DNA from: Flavobacterium selenitireducens
GTDB taxonomy: Bacteria > Bacteroidota > Bacteroidia > Flavobacteriales > Flavobacteriaceae
Assembly (NCBI RefSeq): GCF_014748335.1
Contig: NZ_JAAVIY010000016.1
Coordinates: 1-34,787 of the forward strand
Direction of reading: 5' to 3'
Length of the DNA stretch: 34,787 bases
The notes under the pieces were generated by a model. It ran no database searches, had not been told where the DNA came from, and saw nothing but the letters and a program-made list of their open reading frames with translations. Of the stretch, positions 23,991-31,918 are shown piece after piece (position 1 is the stretch's first letter; each line of letters begins with the position of its first letter). A program made the position numbers and the translations under genes.

Positions 23991-24051
23991 CGGTTTTAAC
24001 AAATGGTGTAGGAAAACTGTAGGTGTCGGGTTGGGAAATTTGATATTTTTA
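23991..24051 (+). repeat. Copy of an array-related sequence upstream of the 24105 gene
   Basis: TTTTAACAAATGG, then TGTAGGAAAACTGTAGGTG, then GGGTTGGG and TATTTTTA match, in the same order, the reverse complement of the DNA beside the single palindrome (TGTACAGGAAAACTGTATTT, GGGTTGGG, TATTTTTA at 22541-22590). They match the spacer of the 27.6-28.2 kb array more loosely. No palindrome is attached here. It may be a conserved leader or promoter-like element of the following gene. Confidence 0.5.
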
Positions 24052-24104
24052 CGACGGGAGGGCACGAATGTGCGCCGCTCGCCAACCTTACAAAAAGCAA
24101 CATC

Positions 24105-24626
24105 ATGAAGCAGTCGTTTATCGCAATATCGCAGCTAAAAGAAGAGGAACTTCAGGCTGGCTTGATGGATTTTGCCAACTTATATGCGCAAGAGGAATTT
24201 GCACAACAAATCGAGGTTTTCAGGAAAAAGGGCGAGCTGGAATATCTGGTCGTATTTCCCAACGAACCTGATTTCCTGAGATTTTCATTTGCGGTCAATT
24301 ACGTGCGATACCTTAACCCAAAAAGTCCGCAAAAGCCAGACGTAGCCGGTTATTTCAATAGTGAGTCCGAGCGTCATCAAAAGCCGTTTCTAAACGGTGA
24401 ATTCGTCAAGGTATATGTTTCCGAAGGCGACGGCCAACACGATAATGTCAATATTATCACGTCTGATCATGAAACGTACTTTTTCGATTTCAACCTCAAT
24501 TACAAAAAAGTGACAACGGCCGAAGCCCGTTATGATTTGCCAGCGGTCGACCTGAACGACTATAATTACCTGATCACGATTATCCCCGCTCCGTCCGAAG
24601 AAAAACCGTGGTGGAAGTTTTGGTAG
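24105..24626 (+). CDS. Conserved-looking protein of unknown function
   Basis: A 173-residue soluble protein with no signal peptide or membrane helix. The N-terminal half is helical (LKEEELQAGLMDFANLYAQ, then EEFAQQIEVFRKKGELEYLVV). The second half has mixed beta-like segments (FVKVYVSEGDG, NVNIITSDHETYFFDFNL, YNYLITIIPAPS). It ends in a Trp-rich tail, EKPWWKFW. No family was recognised. It begins 54 bases after the array-related element at 23991-24051 and ends 98 bases before pyrF, whose promoter is separate. Codon use matches neighbouring genes. Confidence 0.7.
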   Translation: MKQSFIAISQLKEEELQAGLMDFANLYAQEEFAQQIEVFRKKGELEYLVVFPNEPDFLRFSFAVNYVRYLNPKSPQKPDVAGYFNSESERHQKPFLNGEFVKVYVSEGDGQHDNVNIITSDHETYFFDFNLNYKKVTTAEARYDLPAVDLNDYNYLITIIPAPSEEKPWWKFW

Positions 24627-24697
24627 TACCTTCCGGATAATCCGCTTTCGTGAAGAGCCGTCCGCTTATGCAAAACCGTTCCGCTCCGAAAATTAAT

Positions 24698-24705
24698 TAT
24701 CTTTG
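24698..24705 (+). promoter_or_regulatory. -7 box of pyrF that decides its start codon
   Basis: TATCTTTG matches TAnnTTTG exactly. Transcription would begin near 24712, downstream of the in-frame ATGs at 24650 and 24668. The only start left in the mRNA is the TTG at 24725, about 14 bases into the transcript. Confidence 0.65.
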
Positions 24706-24724
24706 CGCCACAAAACCAACTGCT

Positions 24725-25555
24725 TTGACGACACAACAACTTTTTTCCCAAATCCAACGCAAAAAATCGTTTTTATGCATTGGGCTTGATCCCGATCTCG
24801 ACAAGTTTCCCCAACATTTATTACAGCTTGAAGATCCCATTTTTGAATTCAACAAAGCCATCATCGACGCTACCCACGACCTGGCCGTCGCTTATAAACC
24901 CAACGTCGCCTTCTATGAGGCATACGGCGTGAAAGGGTTGCAATCCTTGCGTAAAACCATTGGATATCTAAACGAAAATTTCCCGGAACAGTTCACGATA
25001 GCCGATGCCAAGCGGGGCGATATCGGCAACACCTCGTCGATGTATGCCAAGGCTTTTTTCGACGATCTTCAGTTCGATTCGATCACCGTGGCGCCTTACA
25101 TGGGCAAAGATTCCGTAGAGCCGTTCCTCGCGTTCGAGGACAAGCATACGATTCTGTTGGCGCTGACTTCGAATCCCGGCGCATTCGATTTCCAAACACA
25201 ATTGGTTGACGGAAAGGAATTGTACAAAACAGTCCTGGAAACCTCGAAAACCTGGAAAAATGCACAGAACCTTATGTATGTGGTGGGTGCAACGAAAGCG
25301 GAATACCTTGCCGAAATCCGCCAAATCATTCCCGACAGTTTCCTGTTGGTTCCCGGTGTTGGCGCTCAGGGCGGAAGCCTGTCCGAAGTTTGCCGATTCG
25401 GTATGACCGAAAAAGTCGGGTTGCTGGTCAATTCCGCACGCGCCGTCATTTATGCCTCATCGGGTAAAGACTTTGCCGAAAAGGGACGGGAAGAAGCCCT
25501 GAGGATGCAATCCGAAATGGCGCAGATACTCAGTTCGTCTTCAATCGTTCCGTAA
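24725..25555 (+). CDS. pyrF: Orotidine 5'-phosphate decarboxylase, long form
   Basis: A 276-residue enzyme converting orotidine monophosphate to UMP, the last step of pyrimidine synthesis. The catalytic block is FTIADAKRGDIGNTS, with Asp94, Lys96 and Asp99 (Lys donates the proton). SFLCIGLDPDLDKFP at the start and LLVPGVGAQGGSL near the end are typical of the long (PyrF type 2) subfamily. The start is TTG: MTTQQLFSQI is the usual N-terminus of the family, and the promoter lies downstream of the two upstream ATGs. The last 26 bases overlap the end of the convergent lipase gene. Confidence 0.95.
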   Translation: MTTQQLFSQIQRKKSFLCIGLDPDLDKFPQHLLQLEDPIFEFNKAIIDATHDLAVAYKPNVAFYEAYGVKGLQSLRKTIGYLNENFPEQFTIADAKRGDIGNTSSMYAKAFFDDLQFDSITVAPYMGKDSVEPFLAFEDKHTILLALTSNPGAFDFQTQLVDGKELYKTVLETSKTWKNAQNLMYVVGATKAEYLAEIRQIIPDSFLLVPGVGAQGGSLSEVCRFGMTEKVGLLVNSARAVIYASSGKDFAEKGREEALRMQSEMAQILSSSSIVP

Positions 25556-26627
25556 GATAGGTGTAGGAAAGGATGCCGTGATGTACGAACAGCGTCGAAT
25601 CGTTGTCCGGGAATTTAGCGAAATATTCCTCGTCCGGTTTCAGGATCACGAAATTGCCGCATCGGACATAATTCGTCGACTCATAGAACTTTTTGGGCGC
25701 TTCAAAACCCTTGGCGAGCTTGGAAGCGACCATTTTTGAAGCTATCGTTCCCAGGAAAAGCTGGTACTTCCGCAAGGCTTTGCGGTTGTGTTTCGTAAGT
25801 TGTTTGTGCAGGTAACCCATCACGATGTTATTCGGGAAAGGCGCCTGCTCTATCATTTGTGGTGCGAGCTTGAACGGATTGGTCGTGTTGAAATCCTTTA
25901 GGGTTTGGACGCTCACTGGAACTTCAGGTACCCAATCTGCCGAGTTGACCACCGACACCGACCATCCCACCTGTGTCGATTCCTCGTAATCATACGCAAA
26001 ATATAAATTGCCCGGTTTCGGAGCGGCGCTGCAATAGGTCTTGAACTGTATGTCTTTCGGTAGAACGCCCGACCGTTGGTAATAGCGAAGCTGAGCCGTA
26101 ACGAAATAAGCGATACCGGCGCCCTGGCTGTGTCCGAAGATGATAAAGTCCTTTCGTTTTTTTGAATACCGATCTTTTACTTTCTGTACGATATCGGGCA
26201 GCAGGTAACAAGCGGCAACCGCCCAACCTACGTGCACCGCGGCTTCGGGATGATCGGCGAAATGATAATCTACCGAAAGGCTATCGCTGAGTTTCATCGT
26301 TCCTACCGCAGGGATCATTGCCGCATAGAAGTTCGCCATCCAGCTTATGGCTTCCTTGGTGGAACCGCGTATCGAAATCACGGTTTGCGAAGGCGTTTCG
26401 TACATCTCCCAACTGTTCTGGAACCCGGTGTCTTCCGAACGGTATTTCCTGCCTTGTTTTTTGTAAATCCGGCTTTCCGGAATCTGATTGTAAAAAGCGC
26501 TGTCGCCCCAACGTGCATAAGCGCGCAAAAGTTGGAGGTATTCAAATTGGTCGAAGCCCGGCTTGAGCTGCTGGGCATCTGAAGCGAAAAAACAAAATAG
26601 CAATAGCGCGAGTAGCGTTTTTTTCAT
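25530..26627 (-). CDS. Secreted class 3 lipase-like alpha/beta hydrolase
   Basis: A 365-residue exported protein with a signal peptide (MKKTLLALLLFCFFASDAQQ). The nucleophile elbow is FIIFGHSQGAGIAYF (Ser167 in GHSQG). TVISIRGSTKEAISWMANF upstream supplies the oxyanion region of class 3 (fungal-type) lipases. A later Asp (NSADWVPEVPVS) and a C-terminal His could complete the triad. The likely substrate is a lipid ester, but this is inferred only from the fold. It is divergent from the BtuF-like gene and overlaps pyrF by 26 bases at the 3' end, so the two messages are antisense there. Confidence 0.82.
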   Translation of the reverse strand: MKKTLLALLLFCFFASDAQQLKPGFDQFEYLQLLRAYARWGDSAFYNQIPESRIYKKQGRKYRSEDTGFQNSWEMYETPSQTVISIRGSTKEAISWMANFYAAMIPAVGTMKLSDSLSVDYHFADHPEAAVHVGWAVAACYLLPDIVQKVKDRYSKKRKDFIIFGHSQGAGIAYFVTAQLRYYQRSGVLPKDIQFKTYCSAAPKPGNLYFAYDYEESTQVGWSVSVVNSADWVPEVPVSVQTLKDFNTTNPFKLAPQMIEQAPFPNNIVMGYLHKQLTKHNRKALRKYQLFLGTIASKMVASKLAKGFEAPKKFYESTNYVRCGNFVILKPDEEYFAKFPDNDSTLFVHHGILSYTYLTERLKTN

Positions 26628-26719
26628 GTGATGGCGGGAAATGTCCGTTAAATTGCGAACTAAAAGTAGCCGATTTGACTACCTTCGCGTTATAAAATTT
26701 CTGCTCAATCTTATTCTTT

Positions 26720-27526
26720 ATGGAGATTCTGTTGCGCGACCAAGTGGGCATCGAACACCGTTTCACCTCAACACCAAAACGCATTGTGTCGCTCGTGCCT
26801 TCCCAAACCGAATTGCTTTACGAACTCGGGCTCGAGGCCAATATTGTCGGCATCACCAAATTTTGCGTGCATCCGGCTCACCTCAAAGCTACAAAAAAGA
26901 TCGTCGGCGGTACCAAAAAGCTTCACGTCGAGCGCGTTGCGTCGCTTGAGCCGGACATCATCATAGCCAACAAGGAGGAAAATACGCTCGAGATCGTCGA
27001 ATCGTTACAGCGAATCGCGCCAGTCTGGGTAACCGATATCGCGACGATCGAGGACAATCTCAAGATGATTTCGGACTTCGGGCAATTGTTCAGCGTGCGA
27101 ACTGAAGCCCGAAAGTGGATCGACAAAATAGAATTTGCCCATGCCAATTTCAAAAAGTTCATGTCAGGTCGGCCGTCTCATCGCGTGGCGTATTTTATTT
27201 GGAAAAACCCGCATATGGTCGCCGGCGGCGGAACGTTCATCAACGAGATGCTCAAACTCAACCACTTCGTAAATATATACGAGGAACGCGAACGCTATCC
27301 GGAAATCATCATCCAGAAAATGCGTATACAGGGCGATCCCGAAATCGTGTTATTGTCATCGGAACCTTATCCGTTCAAGGATGAGGATGCATTCGAATTA
27401 GGCCGTTTCACACATCACGCCAAGACGATTTTTGTAGATGGGGAAATGTTTTCGTGGTACGGAAGCCGACTCGTAAAAGCGTTTGACTACTTTAAGGTTT
27501 TACAGATGCGTTTGGGTGTAGCGTAA
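26720..27526 (+). CDS. BtuF-like helical-backbone metal/cobalamin binding protein without signal peptide
   Basis: A 268-residue protein of the periplasmic-binding-protein family with a helical backbone, as in BtuF and FhuD. It has RIVSLVPSQTELLYELGLEANIVGITKFCVHP at the N-terminal lobe (shown here in parts), VASLEPDIIIANKEENT, a central long helix, and a C-terminal lobe with KMRIQGDPEIVLLSSEPYPF. BtuF-type proteins normally carry a signal peptide or lipobox; this one starts directly with MEILLRDQVG. It may therefore be cytosolic and bind a cofactor or metal there. No ABC permease or ATPase is nearby. It ends 28 bases before the palindrome array. Confidence 0.8.
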   Translation: MEILLRDQVGIEHRFTSTPKRIVSLVPSQTELLYELGLEANIVGITKFCVHPAHLKATKKIVGGTKKLHVERVASLEPDIIIANKEENTLEIVESLQRIAPVWVTDIATIEDNLKMISDFGQLFSVRTEARKWIDKIEFAHANFKKFMSGRPSHRVAYFIWKNPHMVAGGGTFINEMLKLNHFVNIYEERERYPEIIIQKMRIQGDPEIVLLSSEPYPFKDEDAFELGRFTHHAKTIFVDGEMFSWYGSRLVKAFDYFKVLQMRLGVA

Positions 27527-27554
27527 ATCTTTATTTTGAGGCGACCGCGGCTTA

Positions 27555-28246
27555 AGACATAACAGGCTTTCCAAAACCTGTTATGTCTAAGGTAAAATTT
27601 TATCCGGAAACCGAGTTCTAGTTTTTCTGTAGTTTTTGTTAAACTAAACGAGTATCGCGATGTTCCGACAAATCTGAATTTTCGCGATCGGATTTTGTCG
27701 CTTAAGACATAACAGGCTTTCCAAAACCTGTTATGTCTAAGGTAAGGTTTTATCGGGAAACCGAGTTACAGTTTTTCTGTAGTTTTTGTTAAACTAAACG
27801 ATTATCGCGACGTTCCGAACAAACCCGATTTTCCGCTATCGAATTTTGTCTGTTTAAGACATAACAGGCTTTCCAAAACCTGTTATGTCTAAGGTAAGGT
27901 TTTATCGGGAAACCGAGTTACAGTTTTTCTGCACTTTTTGTTAAACTAAACGAGTATTGCGATATTCCGACAAATCTGAATTTTCGCAATCGGATTTTGT
28001 CGCTTAAGACATAACAGGCTTTCCAAAACCTGTTATGTCTAAGGTAAAGTTTTATCGGGAAACGGAGTTCCAGTTTTTCTGTAGTTTTTGTTAACTAAAC
28101 GAGTATCGCGACGTTCCGAACAAACCCGATTTTCCGCTATCGAATTTTGTCTGTTTAAGACATAACAGGCTTTCCAAAACCTGTTATGTCTAAGGTAAAA
28201 TTTTATCCGGAAACCGAGTTCCAGTTTTTCTGTACTTTTTGTTAAA
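27555..28246. repeat. Tandem array of five ~150-bp units, each with a 34-base palindrome
   Basis: Palindromes begin at 27555, 27705, 27857, 28007 and 28158, with spacings of 150, 152, 150 and 151. Each is AGACATAACAGG-CTTT, CC, AAAA-CCTGTTATGTCT: 12 perfect pairs, one mismatch and three more pairs. The spacers alternate between type A (after palindromes 1 and 3) and type B (after 2 and 4), so the array is two AB dimers of about 301-302 bases plus a partial unit that runs into the end of apbE. The spacers hold no ORF of note. The array lies between the 3' ends of two convergent genes. It is not a CRISPR: the spacers are long and themselves repeated. Confidence 0.95.
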
Positions 28247-29221
28247 TTACTTCAGCCGGACATTGGCAGTCGTGTGAATTTCCCCTTCATCCGAAACTAA
28301 AATCCCTTGCAATTCAGGGAACTTCGCCAGCAATTCCAGTCCTTTCTCTTTTCCCAAAACCATGATGGCCGTCGAAAACCCGTTCGCTTTTTCGGCACTG
28401 TCGGCCAGAATCGTAACGCTCGCCAAACCGCTTGCCGGATAACCCGTTCTCGGATTGATGATATGGGAATACCGCTTGCCGCCAATCATCGCGAATTTTT
28501 CGTAATTGCCGGATGTCACAACTGCCGTGTGCAGGTCCAGGGACAAAACAGCGAACACCTTATTTTTGTCCAGCGGATTTGAAATCGCGGCGTTCCAGGG
28601 TGAGCCGTCGGGTTGGGCGCCCCAGGAATTGAGATCGCCGGACGCGTTGACGATTCCCGACGGGACGCCTTTCGAGATAAGCAGTTGCTTGGTTTTGTCG
28701 GCGGTGTAGCCTTTCCCTATAGACCCGAATCCGATCTTCATGCCTTTTTTTCTCAGATAGATCGTCGATCTCTTGCGGTTGATCCTGATGTTTTCGTATC
28801 CGATCCTGCGTACCGATTCGGCGATTTTTTGCACAGATGGCAACTCGGTCATACTGCCGTCGAACTTCCATATTTTGTCCGCGGAAGCGAAACTGATGTC
28901 GAACGCTCCGTCCGAAATCTTCGAAAAATACAACGCGCGCTCGGTAAGGTCGAGCAGTTCTTTGCTTACTTTGACCGGTTTGATGCCCGCATTTCGGTTC
29001 ACTTTCGAAACTTCCGTGTGCGGCCGCCATTCGGAGATCACGTTTTCGATGCGCTCAATTTCTGCAATTGCGGTGTCGATGTAAGCTTCTGCTTTTTCAC
29101 CCGATTCGTGAACGATCGCGAAATCGAAACGGCTTCCCATTAGTGTGACGGTGCGTTGTCGCAACTGTTGGGCGTTCGAGATTCCAAAACAAAGCAACAA
29201 ACAGATCCAGCAGTTTTTCAT
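28247..29221 (-). CDS. apbE: FAD:protein FMN transferase
   Basis: A 324-residue exported enzyme that attaches FMN covalently to Thr or Ser of target flavoproteins, using FAD and Mg2+. The signal peptide is MKNCWICLLLCFGISNAQ. Family blocks present are LMGSRFDF, GFGSIGKGYTADK, VNASGDLNSWG, TAVVTSGNYEKF and YSHIINPRTGYPA. The ATG at 29221 overlaps the stop of the HTTM gene by four bases (29218-29221), so the two are translationally coupled. An in-frame ATG 45 bases upstream lies inside the HTTM gene and would hide the signal peptide. No flavinylated target (such as NqrB/C or FMN-binding domain proteins) is in the window. Its 3' end abuts the palindrome array. Confidence 0.92.
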   Translation of the reverse strand: MKNCWICLLLCFGISNAQQLRQRTVTLMGSRFDFAIVHESGEKAEAYIDTAIAEIERIENVISEWRPHTEVSKVNRNAGIKPVKVSKELLDLTERALYFSKISDGAFDISFASADKIWKFDGSMTELPSVQKIAESVRRIGYENIRINRKRSTIYLRKKGMKIGFGSIGKGYTADKTKQLLISKGVPSGIVNASGDLNSWGAQPDGSPWNAAISNPLDKNKVFAVLSLDLHTAVVTSGNYEKFAMIGGKRYSHIINPRTGYPASGLASVTILADSAEKANGFSTAIMVLGKEKGLELLAKFPELQGILVSDEGEIHTTANVRLK

Positions 29222-30528
29222 TCGCCATAAGTTATGATCCAGTCGGCGTGCCCGAAATAATTCCACTCGGCGGCCGCCAAATCCACGCTGGGATCGAGGA
29301 GCGTTTTCATCGGCGCCCGGTTAATGGAATTCCTGACATCGGCGTAAACCGCGACCTCCCTTCCGTTTTTCGCCATTTGTCGCTTGATGCGCTGCGCCAT
29401 CTGCCAAATCATGTCGGGATGGGTTTTTAGCCCGGACAATTGTCTTTTGGTCAGTTCCGACTGAAGCTTGTACGGAATATGAGCTCCGGTTTTCTTGTCG
29501 ATCACGGTCATCGTCAGCTCGCCTTTGCGATCGCGCAACATCATGCGCCAGGCCAACCGATGGCCTTCTTCGGTCCAGAGCACGTCGCCTTTGATGAACC
29601 AATGGCGCAGCGGAAGAAATAACTGGACGGCGAGGTAAGTACCGATTAGAGCCATCGTCACGTTTCGATTTCCGGGTGCTTCGGATGCGATTATGTCGGG
29701 TGTCAACTCCGGTTTCTTCGGGAAAAAAATCCGTCGGATAAAATCAGGCTCGAAAAAGAAAACAACCATTGAAAGCGCCAGGAACGGGAAAATGCCGATG
29801 TCGAGTGTAACCGAATTGAACGCGTGGAACACCAACAGCAGAAGTATCGCCGTGATCCGGGTGCGCTTCCAGAGCAACATCGGTATGATCAGCAAATCGA
29901 ATGCGATGCCGCCCCAAGCCAGCAACAGATGCACCCATCGCTCGCGCAACAATCCGATTCCGTGGAACTGGGCGTATTTGCCGAGCATGATTTCAGAAAA
30001 TGTCCCGTCCAGCCAACCTGGGTAAAATTTGGCGAGTGAGGCGAAAACGTAAACGACCGCCATTTGGGAAACCATCAGCCATCGGCACCAATCCGGCATC
30101 GACAGAGACGATTTACCGGACCGGTTGGCATCCGCGGAAGCGTAACGATTGGCGGGCATGCACAATAGCAAAATGCAAACAAGTATGATGAGGTAGTGAT
30201 GGTTGTTGTAGGTGGTTTTTTGCATCAGGTAAACGCACGTCCACATCAGCGTGAATATCGTAAGTGAAATCCTATAAAAATATCCGAAACAGAAGGCGAT
30301 CGCGCACAATCCCATAATAGCGAAATAGTAGTACATACCGTCTCCCGGAAGCGGCTGCAGCCATTCGAAGCCGATGTGGGCAAACGTGAATTTCGGACGG
30401 ATGAGGTTGCGCCATATCCAGCCTTCGTAAATGTAATAGAAACATTGATAGGCGAGCAATCCCCCGAAAACCATACGGAAAACGATCAAAGGAGCATTGT
30501 CGACACGTTTGTTCAAAAAGGCACGCAT
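29218..30528 (-). CDS. HTTM domain membrane protein (gamma-carboxylase-like)
   Basis: A 436-residue polytopic protein with about eight helices in the N-terminal two thirds (for example NAPLIVFRMVFGGLLA, then YYFAIMGLCAIAFCFGYF) and a soluble C-terminal part (about residues 310-436). The pattern matches the HTTM family related to vitamin K-dependent gamma-glutamyl carboxylase. HWFIKGDVLWTEEGHRLAWRMMLRDRKG is the typical block between the membrane and soluble parts. The bacterial function is not established. The ATG at 30528 (MRAFLNKRVDNA) is preferred over one 69 bases upstream because it directly precedes the first helix, and a TACTTTTG box lies just before it. It is coupled to apbE by a four-base overlap. 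Confidence 0.85.
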   Translation of the reverse strand: MRAFLNKRVDNAPLIVFRMVFGGLLAYQCFYYIYEGWIWRNLIRPKFTFAHIGFEWLQPLPGDGMYYYFAIMGLCAIAFCFGYFYRISLTIFTLMWTCVYLMQKTTYNNHHYLIILVCILLLCMPANRYASADANRSGKSSLSMPDWCRWLMVSQMAVVYVFASLAKFYPGWLDGTFSEIMLGKYAQFHGIGLLRERWVHLLLAWGGIAFDLLIIPMLLWKRTRITAILLLLVFHAFNSVTLDIGIFPFLALSMVVFFFEPDFIRRIFFPKKPELTPDIIASEAPGNRNVTMALIGTYLAVQLFLPLRHWFIKGDVLWTEEGHRLAWRMMLRDRKGELTMTVIDKKTGAHIPYKLQSELTKRQLSGLKTHPDMIWQMAQRIKRQMAKNGREVAVYADVRNSINRAPMKTLLDPSVDLAAAEWNYFGHADWIITYGE

Positions 30529-30532
30529 ATCG

Positions 30533-30540
30533 CAAAAGTA
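30533..30540 (-). promoter_or_regulatory. -7 box unusually close to the HTTM start codon
   Basis: On the minus strand TACTTTTG (30540-30533) matches TAnnTTTG exactly and ends only four bases before the ATG at 30528. If used, the transcript would begin at or just inside the start codon, giving a leaderless mRNA. It would otherwise mean that the true start lies further downstream. Confidence 0.4.
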
Positions 30541-30753
30541 GGAAGTAAAATGCCAAAAAAAATGCCGATGCAACTTTCGCTGACCGGCACATTTCATTAT
30601 AACTAACCCTAACCAAATGTGAGAAAACCATTAATCTCTCTGCAAATATCCGACATAAATCCCGTGGGTGATGTTAAGGCAATGTTATTTCTTGTGTCTG
30701 ATTTTGAAATTGTTAGACGGGTTTGGTTTGGAGTTTAAGGTTTGGAGTGTGAG

Positions 30754-30931
30754 GTTTAAAGTTTAAGGTTTAAAGTCGGGAGTTTAAAGTTTGACCTATC
30801 GGATTACAAAATCATAGGTGTCGCGGAAATCGTTTATTTTCATCGGGCTTCGTATTTTTAGCAAACCGAACGTTATGGCCTGTTTCGCTAACCAACGTTA
30901 GTACGCCTGAACTAAACCTTAAACTTTAAAC
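30754..30931. repeat. 18-bp perfect inverted repeat in the HTTM/DUF4197 gap
   Basis: GTTTAAAGTTTAAGGTTT (30754-30771) is the exact reverse complement of AAACCTTAAACTTTAAAC (30914-30931), with 142 bases between. Near the left arm are several more degenerate copies of GTTTAAGG/GTTTAAAG (30731-30790). The gap 30541-30940 contains no gene; nothing else is seen in it. A related word (GTTTAAGCTTTAAAG) occurs at 6182-6196. Confidence 0.7.
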
Positions 30932-30940
30932 TTTTTCCCA

Positions 30941-31651
30941 CTATTTCTTATCCTGTAGCGCAAAAACCCGTTGCAACAAATTAGAAGTTCGCGCCGCTAG
31001 ATTGTTGCGGATGTCTTTTTCCTCGACGGCAATCATCCTGAAGACGCCTTCGAGCGCTTTGTCGGTTACGTAGTCGTTGAGGTCGGGATTCACGTCCTGG
31101 ACGAGCGGCAATGCGTTGTACTTGTTGATGATATTGGCCCAGATCTGGTCGGCGCCGACTTTGCCCAACGAAGATTTTACGACCGGGTTGAACTTGGCAT
31201 ACAAAGGGTTCGTCGTTTTGGTCTGCAAGTACGAAGTAGCGGAATTATCGGCACCAAGCAAGATGTTCCTGGCATCGGTAAATGTCATCTGGCGCACCGC
31301 ATCGACAAAAATCGGTGTCGATTCCTTTACGGCATTTTCAGCGGCGCGGTTCAATGATCGGATACCGTCGTCGACCAAGCTTCCCAAACCTACTTTTCGC
31401 AATGCAGTTTCTACTTTTTGCAGTTCAGGCGGCAACAAAATCTTTACCGCTTGGTTTTTGAAAAAGCCGTCGGTGGCCGTCAATTTCGAGACTTCTTTCG
31501 AAATGCCGTTGTTGAGCGCTTCCTTCAGTCCGGCGGCGATGTCGGCGTTGGACAACACGCCCGAAGTTTGTGGGTATTGGCTGGCGACTTGTTGTAATTC
31601 GGCACAACCGCTGAACAGTAAAATGGATAGTGAGGCGATTATTTTTTTCAT
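30941..31651 (-). CDS. DUF4197 lipoprotein, copy 1
   Basis: A 236-residue protein of the DUF4197 family. The signal peptide MKKIIASLSILLFSGC ends in a lipobox. The body is alpha-helical, with DIAAGLKEALNNGISKEVSKLTATDGFF, then LNRAAENAVKESTPIFVDAVRQMTF, and a C-terminal block AVEEKDIRNNLAARTSNLLQRVFALQD (quoted in parts). It has no known enzymatic motif; the family function is unknown. It is paralogous to the gene at 31910-32638 along its whole length apart from the N-terminus. TACTTTTG at 31673-31666 on the minus strand is a perfect -7 box just upstream, so it is transcribed on its own. Confidence 0.88.
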   Translation of the reverse strand: MKKIIASLSILLFSGCAELQQVASQYPQTSGVLSNADIAAGLKEALNNGISKEVSKLTATDGFFKNQAVKILLPPELQKVETALRKVGLGSLVDDGIRSLNRAAENAVKESTPIFVDAVRQMTFTDARNILLGADNSATSYLQTKTTNPLYAKFNPVVKSSLGKVGADQIWANIINKYNALPLVQDVNPDLNDYVTDKALEGVFRMIAVEEKDIRNNLAARTSNLLQRVFALQDKK

Positions 31652-31665
31652 GGATTCATTTTGAC

Positions 31666-31673
31666 CAAAAGTA
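31666..31673 (-). promoter_or_regulatory. -7 box of DUF4197 copy 1
   Basis: TACTTTTG on the minus strand matches TAnnTTTG exactly, 14 bases upstream of the ATG at 31651. No TTG is found at the 19-base spacing. Confidence 0.5.
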
Positions 31674-31826
31674 CCGACAAACCTAAGATTCGCTTTATAT
31701 TTTGTCCGCTAAATTTTGAACCATTAGAATATTTTAGAACAGTCCGGTTTGCAGTTTAAAGTCCTAAGTCCATAGTCGAGACTTCCGAACCGAACGCGTC
31801 ATCGGAACCATATAAATTCCAATCAC

Positions 31827-31918
31827 CAATTATCTAATCATCTAATTATCTCAATTATCTCAATTATATAATTATCTAATTATCTCAATCATCTAATTAT
31901 CTCAATCATCTAATTATC
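31827..31918. repeat. AT-rich microsatellite-like tandem repeat
   Basis: About 90 bases consist of alternating TCTAATTATC, TCAATTATC and TCAATCATC words with a period near 9-11. The repeat runs into the last codons of DUF4197 copy 2: its TAATTATC supplies the Asn codon and stop (CAG GAT AAT TAG on the minus strand). This suggests that the 3' end of the gene was reshaped by the repeat. Confidence 0.85.

Noticed and set aside
23607..24065. 152-codon minus-strand ORF across the prfA terminator
   Set aside because: It runs antisense to prfA and through its terminator, and its translation shows no domain or protein-like composition.
24650..24724. Upstream ATG starts for pyrF
   Set aside because: A perfect -7 box at 24698-24705 places the transcript start after them, and the family N-terminus begins at the TTG at 24725.
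27555..28191. Palindrome array as a CRISPR
   Set aside because: Repeats are 34 bases, but the spacers are about 116 bases long and are themselves repeated in two types. No cas gene is nearby.
27555..28246. Array as a replication origin with iterons
   Set aside because: No dnaA, dnaN or rep gene, no clear DnaA boxes and no AT-rich unwinding region adjoin it.
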